15,796 nucleotides of DNA from CAZXBB01 sp964638815 (lineage in GTDB: Bacteria; Planctomycetota; Phycisphaerae; Phycisphaerales; SM1A02), in NCBI GenBank assembly GCA_964638815.1, contig CAZXBB010000414.1, positions 1 to 15,796 on the forward strand. Reading direction: 5' to 3'. The first letter of the stretch is position 1. Each line of letters starts with the position of its first letter. This document shows, one piece after another, positions 6,223 to 13,572 of this stretch. The notes under the pieces are model-generated. The model ran no database searches, was not told where the DNA came from, and saw only the letters and a list, made by a program, of their open reading frames with translations. A program made the position numbers and the translations under genes.

Positions 6223-7581
6223 ATGCCCGACACCACCGTGATCGACATCGACCTCTCCGCGATCGTTCACAACATGGCCGTTCTCCGGCGGCTCGTCGGT
6301 GCGGACTGCTCGGTCTGCCCGGTGGTGAAGGCCGACGCCTACGGGCTCGGGGCCGTGCGGGTCGCGCGGGCGCTCAACCAGGGCGGGGCCGCGATGTTCG
6401 CCGTCTACACACCGGAGCAGGCAGGCGAGCTCCTGGCCGCGGCCGTGAGCGGGTGGATTCTCGTGATGATGCCCGTCCGCGAGATCGGCCGCGCCGACGA
6501 CGCCTACCGCGGCCTGATCTGCGGCCGTGTCCACCTCGCGGCCCACGATCCCGGGCACGTGACGGATCTCATCCGGCTTTCCGAGTCGTACGCGGTGACG
6601 ATTCCCGTCCACCTCGAGGTCGACACCGGCATGAGCCGCGGGGGGTGCAATCTGGACGACGCTCCGGAAGTGCTGCGTCGCATCGCCCGGGCTCCCCGCA
6701 TTCGCCTCGCGGGCATCTTCACCCAGTTCGCGTGCGCCGAATCGGACGCGGCGACGACCCGCGAGCAGGATGATCGGTTCGAGCGGCTCCTCGCGGACGC
6801 GTCCGACGCGATCCCGCCGGACTGCATCGTGCACGCCGCGAACACCTGCGCGATGCTCCGTGATCCGCGCTACCACAAGTCGATGGTGCGCGTCGGGCAG
6901 GCGTGGGCCGGGTACGGACCCACGGTGCTGCGCGACGGCGACGCGATCGACGGCGCGGACGCGTTGCGTCCCGTCCTCACGCTCTCGAGCCGCATCGTTC
7001 ACGTCAAGACCGTAGAGAAGGACGCGACCGTCGGTTACGGGGCAACGTGGACCGCCCGGCGAAAGACCGTGATCGGGCTCGTGCCCGTCGGGTACGCCGA
7101 CGGTTATCCGCTCGCCCTCAGCAATCCGGCTCCCGCGTCGCAACCGGCGCGCTCCGGCCGGACGTCCCGGACTCCGGCGCAGGTTGCCGTGCTCGTGGAC
7201 ACCCCGGACGGCACCGTGCGCGCGCATGCCCCCGTCATCGGCCGTGTGAGCATGGACCAGCTCACGGTTGACCTGACCAACCTCGGCGGCCGGGGTCAGA
7301 CGCTGACCCGCCAGGTGCGCCCCGGGAATGTCGTCGAGCTGATCTCGCCCGAGCGCGCGGCGCCGAACCACGTCGTTCGCCTGGCCGAGATCGCCGGCAC
7401 CAATCCGTACGAGCTGCTCTGCGGTCTCAGCACACGCGTGCGTCGCGTCTACCACCACCAGAGCGCGGCGCAGATCGAGGTCAAGACCCTGGCGGCCCCG
7501 ACGACGGCGACGGCCCTGGCGACCCCGACGACCGCGACGACCCCGAAGACGCCGACGACCGCCCAGGTCGTGTCGGCGTAG
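6223..7581 (+). CDS. alr: Alanine racemase
   Basis: The PLP enzyme interconverts L- and D-alanine and so supplies D-Ala for peptidoglycan; it acts in the cytoplasm. Seen in the 452-residue product: VVKADAYGLGA (34-44) with the PLP-binding Lys36, MVRVGQAWAGYGP (221-233), the catalytic-tyrosine segment TVGYGATW (269-276, Tyr272), VGYADGY (289-295) and GRVSMDQ (340-346). The start at 6223 was chosen because MPDTTVIDIDLSAIVHN has the usual distance to the PLP lysine; earlier in-frame ATGs at 6010 and 6169 would add sequence unlike the family. A GGGGACGGAG stretch precedes it. A Pro/Ser-rich insert sits at about 301-318. After the core ends near residue 412 there is an unusual Thr/Pro/Ala tail (423-452) made of 9-residue repeats. 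Other racemases of this fold act on Ser or broader substrates, but Ala is most likely. Confidence 0.92.
   Translation: MPDTTVIDIDLSAIVHNMAVLRRLVGADCSVCPVVKADAYGLGAVRVARALNQGGAAMFAVYTPEQAGELLAAAVSGWILVMMPVREIGRADDAYRGLICGRVHLAAHDPGHVTDLIRLSESYAVTIPVHLEVDTGMSRGGCNLDDAPEVLRRIARAPRIRLAGIFTQFACAESDAATTREQDDRFERLLADASDAIPPDCIVHAANTCAMLRDPRYHKSMVRVGQAWAGYGPTVLRDGDAIDGADALRPVLTLSSRIVHVKTVEKDATVGYGATWTARRKTVIGLVPVGYADGYPLALSNPAPASQPARSGRTSRTPAQVAVLVDTPDGTVRAHAPVIGRVSMDQLTVDLTNLGGRGQTLTRQVRPGNVVELISPERAAPNHVVRLAEIAGTNPYELLCGLSTRVRRVYHHQSAAQIEVKTLAAPTTATALATPTTATTPKTPTTAQVVSA
7498..7563 (+). repeat. 27-bp in-frame tandem repeat encoding the alanine racemase tail
   Basis: Two full 27-bp units and a partial third encode PTTATALAT, PTTATTPKT and PTTA. 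Each starts CCGACGAC. The tract lies in the last 30 codons of alr, beyond the conserved fold, and produces a flexible Thr/Pro/Ala tail. It appears to be a coding minisatellite; its copy number may vary among relatives. Confidence 0.75.
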
Positions 7582-7662
7582 CTGCGGCGTCCCACCGGCA
7601 AGGCAGCCAGCGACGTTCGGCGCCGCGTCCGGCGCCGGGTTCGGCGGTACCATTTCACCGTC

Positions 7663-9336
7663 ATGTCCCCGTCCGCCGCCCCCTCACGAAACGATCCCTG
7701 TCCCTGCGGAAGCGGTCGGAAGTTCAAGAAATGCTGCCTGGGCAGGCCCGGGGCGCCCGGGGCGCCCGGAGCGCCGGGGGCGGGGACCGCGGGGGAGGCG
7801 GGCGAGGCCGTCGGCCTTCTCAATCTTCTTATGGGCAGGGCGACCGCTCTTCTTCAGGGCGGGCGTCTCGCCGAGGCGATGGACGTGCTGCGCGAAGCCG
7901 TTCGTCTCGATCCGGTCCACGGTCGGGCCCTGTACTACCTCGGGCGGGCGGAGGTCGATCTGGGCCGACGCGACGAGGGGATCGCCCTCCTGCGGCGGGC
8001 CGTCGCCAGCGCCCCCGACCGCGTCGAGTACCACGCCAACCTCGCGGCCGCCCTGCTCGAGACCGGGCGGACGGGGGACGCGATCGCGGCGGCCGAGCAG
8101 GCGCTCGCGCTCGACGGCGCCGACGCGCTGGCCCACGCGACGATCGTGAGCGCCCACGAGCGATCGCATCGACTCGACGACGCGCTGGCGGCGGCGGAGC
8201 GCGGGCTTGCCCGCGCTCCCGACGACGACGTGCTCGCGCTGGGCTGGGCGCGCGTGCAGCAGCGTCGCGGCGAACACGACGCGGCCCGCGCGCGGCTCGA
8301 GACCGTGCTCGCGCGTTCGACTCGTCCCGACACCACCGCGCAGGCGGCCGCGCAGCTCGGCGAGGTCCTCGATCGTCTCGGTCGCTTTCGCGAAGCCTGC
8401 GCGGCCTTCGCGGCGGCCGGGCGGGCGGAGCTCGAGCGCCCGCAGGCGCGCCTCTTCGACCGCGATCTGCTCGGACGCCGCATCGCGATGTACCGCGACG
8501 GCCTCACGGCGGCGCACCTGGAGCGCTTCGCGGCGGCGGATCTCGACGACGGTCTGCCGGCCCCGGCCATCCTCGTCGGCTTCGCGCGATCCGGCACCAC
8601 GATGATGGAGCAGGTCTTCGCCGCGCACCCGGACGTCGTGACCTCCGACGAGAAGCCTCTCATGAAGTCCGTCCGCACCGAGCTGGGGCGGCTGTTCGGC
8701 GGGAGTGACGTACCCGGCATGATCGGTCGGCTCGACCGCGAGCAGACACTCGCACTCCGCGCCGCCTATTGGCGCACCGTCGAGAAGGAGACGGGTGTCG
8801 CGCCGGGAGCGCGCCTGGTGCTCGACAAGAACCCGATGGACATCGTCGAGATCGGCCTGATCAACGCGGTGTTCCCCGACGCGCGCGTCATCGTGGCGAT
8901 CCGCGACCCCCGTGACGTCTGCCGAAGCTGCTTCATGCAGTCGTTCACCCTCAACGAGGCGATGATCAACTTCCTGTCGCTGGAGCGCACCGTCGAGCTC
9001 TACGCGCAAACGATGGATCTCTGGCTGCACCTGCGCCCGATGCTGACGCTGCGCGTCCTCGAGGTCCGCTACGAGGACGCCGCGCGCGACCTCGAGCCCA
9101 CGGCACGGAAGATGCTCGACTTCTTCGGTCTCGACTGGAACGAGGCCGTGCTGAGCTTCCACGACAAGGCGCGGCGTCGCGTGATCTCGACGCCGAGTGC
9201 CGCGCAGGTGATCGAGCCCGCCCACGACCGGTCGATCGGCCGGTGGAGGAGCTACGCGGAGGAGTTCGCGCCGTATCTCGAGCGTCTCCAGCCCTTCGTC
9301 GAGGCCTTCGGATACGAGGGAGCGCAAGTTCCATGA
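7663..9336 (+). CDS. SEC-C motif / TPR / sulfotransferase protein (copy 1)
   Basis: This 557-residue protein has three parts. Residues 9-26 are a SEC-C zinc motif, RNDPCPCGSGRKFKKCCL, with ligands Cys13, Cys15, Cys24 and Cys25. A GAPGAPGAPG linker follows (30-39). Residues 50-250 are TPR helices (for example GRLAEAMDVLREAVRLDP at 67-84). The sulfotransferase domain starts near 295: VGFARSGTTMMEQ (305-317) is the PAPS 5' loop with Ala in place of the usual Pro, followed by TSDEKPL (327-333), LDKNPMDI (387-394) and IRDPRDVCRSC (413-423) as the 3'-phosphate loop. The C-terminus has SIGRWRSY (524-531). It should transfer sulfate from PAPS; the acceptor is unknown. SEC-C is known from the SecA tail, where it binds SecB and ribosomes. 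The ATG lies 81 bp after alr with no clear ribosome site. The gene overlaps the next one by four bases (ATGA). Confidence 0.85.
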   Translation: MSPSAAPSRNDPCPCGSGRKFKKCCLGRPGAPGAPGAPGAGTAGEAGEAVGLLNLLMGRATALLQGGRLAEAMDVLREAVRLDPVHGRALYYLGRAEVDLGRRDEGIALLRRAVASAPDRVEYHANLAAALLETGRTGDAIAAAEQALALDGADALAHATIVSAHERSHRLDDALAAAERGLARAPDDDVLALGWARVQQRRGEHDAARARLETVLARSTRPDTTAQAAAQLGEVLDRLGRFREACAAFAAAGRAELERPQARLFDRDLLGRRIAMYRDGLTAAHLERFAAADLDDGLPAPAILVGFARSGTTMMEQVFAAHPDVVTSDEKPLMKSVRTELGRLFGGSDVPGMIGRLDREQTLALRAAYWRTVEKETGVAPGARLVLDKNPMDIVEIGLINAVFPDARVIVAIRDPRDVCRSCFMQSFTLNEAMINFLSLERTVELYAQTMDLWLHLRPMLTLRVLEVRYEDAARDLEPTARKMLDFFGLDWNEAVLSFHDKARRRVISTPSAAQVIEPAHDRSIGRWRSYAEEFAPYLERLQPFVEAFGYEGAQVP

Positions 9337-10988
9337 GCGTCCGGCGGAACGATCCGTGTCCCTGCGGCAGCGGCAGGAAGTTCAAGAGCTGCTGCCTGCG
9401 CCGGGCGGGGGGGGGCGGCGCGGGCGTGGAGCCGGGGGTCGGGGAGGTCGTCGCGCCGCCGCCGCCGCAGCCGGCGTCGCCGACGATCGGCGAGCTCCTG
9501 AAGCAGGCGCGGCTGCTGCAGGGGCAGCCGGAAGCCGCGATCGCGCTCTACCGGCAGGTGCTCGCGCGGAAGCCGGGCGAGCTCAACGCGCTGCTGGGCC
9601 TCGGCGACCTGCTGCACGAGCGGGGCGAGATCGAGGAGGCGGCGACCGTCATGGCGCTCGCGGTGAAGGCCGGGGCGCGGCAGCCGGCTCACTACGTGCG
9701 CCTCGCGCTCCTTCAGTTCACTCTCGGGCGCGACGAGGAGTCGCGTGCGAACGTGCGGCTGGCCCTCGAGATCGACCCGCAGAACGTCCGCGCGCACTGC
9801 CTCGCTGCGATGGCCGAGGAGCGTCTGAACAACCTCGACCAGGCGATGGCCGCCGCACGACGGGCGATCATGATCGATCCGGACCGGGAGGAGGCGGTCC
9901 AGGTGCTCGCGCGCGTGCTCCGGCGCAAGGGCGACCTGACGGCGGCCCGGGCCCGACTCGAGACGCTCCTCGCCCGGCCGCCGAGATCGCCGTCGCGCGC
10001 CGCGACGTGGTGCGAGCTGGCGTTCGTCTGCGATCGCAGCGGCGATCACGCGGCGGCGTGGGAGGCGATGCTGCGGGCCGGTGAGGACACGCGGCTGATT
10101 CCCGGCTTCGACCGGCATGACGCCACCCTCCCCGCCCGGCGCATCGCGGGGTATCGCCGCGGTCTGTCGCCGGACCTCTTCCGGCGCGTGGATCGCGCGG
10201 CGCTCGACGACGGGCTCCCGGTGCCGCGTTTCCTCGTGGGATTCCCGCGATCGGGCACGACGATGACGGAGCAGATCCTCGCCGCCCTTCCCGGCGTCGT
10301 CACGAGCGACGAGCAGCCGCTCTTCCTCGCGGTCATCGACGCGCTCATCGCGCGAACCGGGGACCTGGCCGATCTGACCACGGGGCTCGCCGACCTCGAC
10401 GTGGCCGCGATCCGCGAGCTGCGGGCGACGTACTGGGAGCGAGCCCGATCGCTCTTCGGCAGCGCGCTCGACGACGGCGTGCTCATCGACAAGAACCCGA
10501 TGAACATCATCGACCTGGGCCTCATCAACTTCCTGTTTCCTGAGGCGCGGGCGCTCGTCGTGATCCGCGATCCCCGCGATGTCTGCCTGAGCTGCCTGAT
10601 GCAGCATTTCGCGCTCAATCCGTCGAACGTCAACTTCATCACGCTCGAGGGCACGTGCGCGCTGTATGCCGACACGATGAGCCTGTGGCGCGAGCAGCGC
10701 GGCATGCTCACGATGCCGACCCTCGAGGTGCGGTACGAGGACATCGTCTCGGATCTCGAGCCGCACGCGCGCCGCATTCTCGACTTCATGGGGCTCGAAT
10801 GGGACGAGGCCGTGCTGCGCTTTCACGAGAAGGCGCGCGAGCGTCACGTCGCGACGCCGAGCTATACGACGGTGGGCCGCGAGGTGAGCCGGGGCGCGAT
10901 CGGACGCTGGCACAACTACCGGGAGCAGTTCAGGCCGCACCGCGCGACCCTCGCTCCCTTCGTCGAGGCATTCGGATACGCGGATTGA
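9333..10988 (+). CDS. SEC-C motif / TPR / sulfotransferase protein (copy 2)
   Basis: This 551-residue paralogue of the preceding gene has the same layout. The SEC-C motif RNDPCPCGSGRKFKSCCL spans 5-22 (Cys9, Cys11, Cys20, Cys21). It is followed by a Gly/Pro linker (24-50), TPR helices (about 52-250) and a sulfotransferase domain: VGFPRSGTTMTEQ (302-314), TSDEQPL (324-330), IDKNPMNI (385-392), IRDPRDVCLSC (411-421), LEVRYED (464-470) and AIGRWHNY (522-529). Unlike copy 1 it keeps the canonical Pro in the PAPS loop. The ATG at 9333 overlaps the TGA of copy 1 as ATGA and starts directly before the SEC-C motif, so translation is likely coupled; a longer frame reaching back to 9243 is inside copy 1 and is rejected. 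No signal peptide or membrane segment is visible, so it should be cytoplasmic or loosely associated with the export machinery. The acceptor is unknown. Confidence 0.87.
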   Translation: MSVRRNDPCPCGSGRKFKSCCLRRAGGGGAGVEPGVGEVVAPPPPQPASPTIGELLKQARLLQGQPEAAIALYRQVLARKPGELNALLGLGDLLHERGEIEEAATVMALAVKAGARQPAHYVRLALLQFTLGRDEESRANVRLALEIDPQNVRAHCLAAMAEERLNNLDQAMAAARRAIMIDPDREEAVQVLARVLRRKGDLTAARARLETLLARPPRSPSRAATWCELAFVCDRSGDHAAAWEAMLRAGEDTRLIPGFDRHDATLPARRIAGYRRGLSPDLFRRVDRAALDDGLPVPRFLVGFPRSGTTMTEQILAALPGVVTSDEQPLFLAVIDALIARTGDLADLTTGLADLDVAAIRELRATYWERARSLFGSALDDGVLIDKNPMNIIDLGLINFLFPEARALVVIRDPRDVCLSCLMQHFALNPSNVNFITLEGTCALYADTMSLWREQRGMLTMPTLEVRYEDIVSDLEPHARRILDFMGLEWDEAVLRFHEKARERHVATPSYTTVGREVSRGAIGRWHNYREQFRPHRATLAPFVEAFGYAD

Positions 10989-11168
10989 CGGAAAGAAAGC
11001 GGGTTCGGGAAGCTCAACGTCCAAGGTGGGGCGGCCCGCAGGCGGCTCCGCGTAGAGTAGTGTTGGCCTCCCGAACGGCCGCTTCTCACCTCTTCATCGG
11101 TCCTTCCTTCCCGGGCGCTCAGATTTCACGAAGAAACACGCGACGCGCGACGCCCGTACCATTCCCCG

Positions 11169-12053
11169 ATGGCCAGCCCCGCTTCGACCGCCGCCGCCGC
11201 GACCCCGATCCGTCTCGGCGTCGTCAGCTTCGTGAACACGCTCCCGCTGATCGACGGGCTCGAGGGGCTCGCGGACGTCACGCTCGACCGGTCGGTCCCG
11301 AGCCGCCTCGTCGATCGTCTGCTCGACGACGTTGTCGACGTGGCGCTGTGCTCGTCGATCGACTACCAGCGCGCGCGTGAGCCGCTCACGATCCTGCCCG
11401 CGGGCGTGCTGGGCTGCGACGGGCCGACCCTGACCGTGCGTCTCTACGCGACGCGACCGATCGAATCGCTCGAGCGCGTCTGCTGCGACACCGATTCTCA
11501 CACGTCGGTCGTGCTGCTCCAGATCATCTTCCGCGAGCTCTACGGGCGCGCGCCCGAGCTGCTCGACTACGACGCGCCCGCCAGTGCGAGGATCGTCCGT
11601 CGCCCGTCTCCCGGGGGGCTGGACCGCGGGCCGCTCGTGTGGCCCGAGGCGATGCTCCTCATCGGGGACAAGGTCGTGACCGACTCGCCGCCAGCCGTGC
11701 GCTACCCGCACCAGCTCGACCTCGGCGCGGCGTGGAAGGAGCTGACCGGTCTGCCCTTCGTGTTCGCGACCTGGCTCGCGAAGCGCGACGCCGACGAGGA
11801 TCTCCTGCGGACCGCCTTCGCCGTCCTCGACCGGCAGCGTCGCCGCAACCGGGACCTGATCGCGAACATGATCCACCGCTGCGCCGTGCCGCGCGGCTGG
11901 CCGGCGGATCTTGCGCGCAGCTACCTCGGCAAGAAGCTCGTCTACGAGTTCACCGATCGCAGCCTGGTCGCGCTCGACGCCTTCTTCGACAAGGCGGCGG
12001 AGCACGGGCTCATTGACGAGCGGCGAAGCACGCGGGTGTGGGGACGAGCCTGA
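11169..12053 (+). CDS. mqnA: Chorismate dehydratase, futalosine-pathway menaquinone synthesis
   Basis: MqnA removes water from chorismate to give 3-enolpyruvylbenzoate, the first step of the futalosine route to menaquinone. The 294-residue protein has a periplasmic-binding-protein-like fold without a signal peptide, as usual for the family. Seen: RLGVVSFVNTLPL (15-27), VDVALCSSIDY (56-66), DSHTSVVLL (109-117), AMLLIGDKVV (161-170), LDLGAAWKELTGLPFVFATW (183-202) and the C-terminal YLGKKLVYEFTD (252-263). The first 13 residues are an Ala/Ser/Thr-rich leader. The ATG at 11169 is the only sensible start, with no strong ribosome site. Other pathway genes (mqnC, mqnD, mqnE) are not in the window. 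The 180-bp gap before it shows no promoter I would defend. A sigma-like regulator gene follows after 10 bp, probably on the same transcript. Confidence 0.88.
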   Translation: MASPASTAAAATPIRLGVVSFVNTLPLIDGLEGLADVTLDRSVPSRLVDRLLDDVVDVALCSSIDYQRAREPLTILPAGVLGCDGPTLTVRLYATRPIESLERVCCDTDSHTSVVLLQIIFRELYGRAPELLDYDAPASARIVRRPSPGGLDRGPLVWPEAMLLIGDKVVTDSPPAVRYPHQLDLGAAWKELTGLPFVFATWLAKRDADEDLLRTAFAVLDRQRRRNRDLIANMIHRCAVPRGWPADLARSYLGKKLVYEFTDRSLVALDAFFDKAAEHGLIDERRSTRVWGRA

Positions 12054-12063
12054 GACCGCGATC

Positions 12064-13548
12064 ATGCCCCGCGCCCCGCGTTTCCGGATTGCCGCCGTCG
12101 CCGAGCTTCACCGCCAGCTCCGGTACGTGTCGCGCGAAGTGCGTCTGCGCCAGATGAACGCGGCCGAGGCGCTGCTGGCGGACATCGAGCCGGGACGGAA
12201 CTACCCGGAGGACTTCGTGATCTGGCGCATCACGGGATATCGACCGGAATCGCGGTCGGAACCGGTCATGCTCGTCGGCGAGGCGCTCGTGGGCGATCTG
12301 GCGAGCCTCGTGCAGCGGCTCAGCCACGGCCTCGGGCTCGGCGCCGATCACGGCGGACGGTCGGCTGTCGCGCTCGACGACGTGGCGCGCGAGCTCAACG
12401 TCTCGGCGAAGACGCTCCAGCGCTATCGCCGGCTCGGCCTCGTGTGCCACTACGTCGAGGACCAGGCCGGCGGGCGGCCCTCCCTCGCATGCTTTCGGGA
12501 CGCGATCGATGCCTTCGTCGCGCGTCACCGCGGGCAGGTGGGTCGCGCCGCGGCGTTCTCCCGCACGACGAGCGACTTCCACGCGAACATCGTCGCCGAG
12601 GCGCGCGGGCTCCGCGAGGCGGAGGGCGTGTCGCTCAACGAGGCGGCCCGGCGTCTCGCGCGCCGGCACGGTCGCGCCCACGAGACGATCCGGAACATGC
12701 TGCGGCGGCACGACCGCGCGTGCGGCGATGCGCCGATCTTCCGCGAGCACGGCCCGCTCACCGATCGGGACATCCGCGTGATCCACCGGGCGTGGCGACG
12801 GAACATCCCGCTCGCGACGCTGTCGAGACGCTTCGGCAAGAGCGCGACGACCATCCGCCGCGCGTATCACCGGCATCGCGGAGATCGGCTGCGCGGGATC
12901 GAGCTGGCGTGGGTCGAGCTTCCCACCTTCGATCTCGAGGACGCCGAAGCCATCATCCTCTCCGCTCCCGTCCTGGCGGGCCCCCTCGACGCGGTGCTCC
13001 CGGCCGACGACGCGCTTGCGCTGATCGCGAGCGCCCGGGCGGCCCCGCCCCTGGCGGAGGCGGACGAGCACGGTCTTGTGGCCGGGTACAACGCGCTGAA
13101 GCGCCGCGCGGCGCGCGGCGTCGCGGCGCTCGGTCCGTGGCCCCGGGCGGCGCGGATCGACGCCATCGAGCGCGATCTCGCGTGGGCGTTCCGGGTGAAG
13201 AGGAAGCTCATCTCGCTCGGTCTCGCCGCGGCCGTCGTCCGGATCGAGCAGAACATCCACCGCCCGCTCGGCGACGAGCCGGCGGGGCGCATCGTCGCAA
13301 TGCTCCGGCTCGGACGCGACGTGGTGTCGCGCACCGTCGAGACGATCGACCCGGGGCGCGGTCAGCACTTCGAGCGAATGCTCCGGTACGCGATGGACCG
13401 GGCGCTTGCGAGGTTCGAGTCGCAGATCACACGGACCGACGCCCCGCCGAGAGCGGCAGCGCGTCACGCACCGGGATCCGTCGCGGTCGCCGATCTGTAC
13501 GACGACCTCGTGCCCTGGCAGACACTCGTTGACACGACGGTCGGCTGA
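12064..13548 (+). CDS. Planctomycete-type sigma-70-like regulator, HTHs before a degenerate region 2
   Basis: This 494-residue protein is probably a DNA-binding transcription factor related to sigma-70. Three helix-turn-helix candidates are visible: LDDVARELNVSAKTLQRYRR (104-123, MerR/excisionase-like, followed by a GLVCHYV wing), SLNEAARRLARRHGRAHETI (190-209), and PLATLSRRFGKSATTIRRAY (249-268, like sigma region 4 or resolvase HTHs). Residues about 339-452 resemble sigma region 2: YNALKRRA, then LAWAFRVKRKLISLGLAAAV in the place of the NLRLVVSIAKK helix, and ETIDPGRGQHFERMLRYAMD (426-445) in the place of the FDP.RG..F.TYA helix. The usual aromatic promoter-melting residues are mostly absent and nothing resembling regions 3-4 follows. 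The tail reads VADLYDDLVPWQTLVD (475-490). The ATG lies 10 bp after the mqnA stop. From memory, planctomycetes carry similar sigma-like proteins; whether this one binds core polymerase is unknown. Confidence 0.6.
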   Translation: MPRAPRFRIAAVAELHRQLRYVSREVRLRQMNAAEALLADIEPGRNYPEDFVIWRITGYRPESRSEPVMLVGEALVGDLASLVQRLSHGLGLGADHGGRSAVALDDVARELNVSAKTLQRYRRLGLVCHYVEDQAGGRPSLACFRDAIDAFVARHRGQVGRAAAFSRTTSDFHANIVAEARGLREAEGVSLNEAARRLARRHGRAHETIRNMLRRHDRACGDAPIFREHGPLTDRDIRVIHRAWRRNIPLATLSRRFGKSATTIRRAYHRHRGDRLRGIELAWVELPTFDLEDAEAIILSAPVLAGPLDAVLPADDALALIASARAAPPLAEADEHGLVAGYNALKRRAARGVAALGPWPRAARIDAIERDLAWAFRVKRKLISLGLAAAVVRIEQNIHRPLGDEPAGRIVAMLRLGRDVVSRTVETIDPGRGQHFERMLRYAMDRALARFESQITRTDAPPRAAARHAPGSVAVADLYDDLVPWQTLVDTTVG

Positions 13549-13572
13549 CGGGCCGGGCCGATGCTATCTGTG

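Noticed and set aside
7618..7637. A 7-bp GC hairpin (CGGCGCC / GGCGCCG) between alr and the sulfotransferase pair, as a terminator
   Set aside because: No T-run follows on either strand, and such palindromes are frequent in GC-rich DNA. It remains unclear whether alr and the pair share a transcript.
6010..7653. Upstream extension of the helicase frame to 7653
   Set aside because: The added 548 codons run antisense through alr and show no domain; the Q-motif follows soon after the ATG at 6009.
9252..11024. A 590-codon leftward frame antisense to sulfotransferase copy 2 (and a similar one at 7684-9327 opposite copy 1)
   Set aside because: Both mirror the conserved SEC-C/TPR/sulfotransferase genes and give Arg/His/Glu-rich sequence with no recognisable domain.
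10989..11168. A promoter for mqnA in the 180-bp gap (TTGGCC with a TCACCT box)
   Set aside because: Both boxes are poor matches and overlap a chance GGCC inverted repeat, so no promoter is claimed. No small gene is seen there either.
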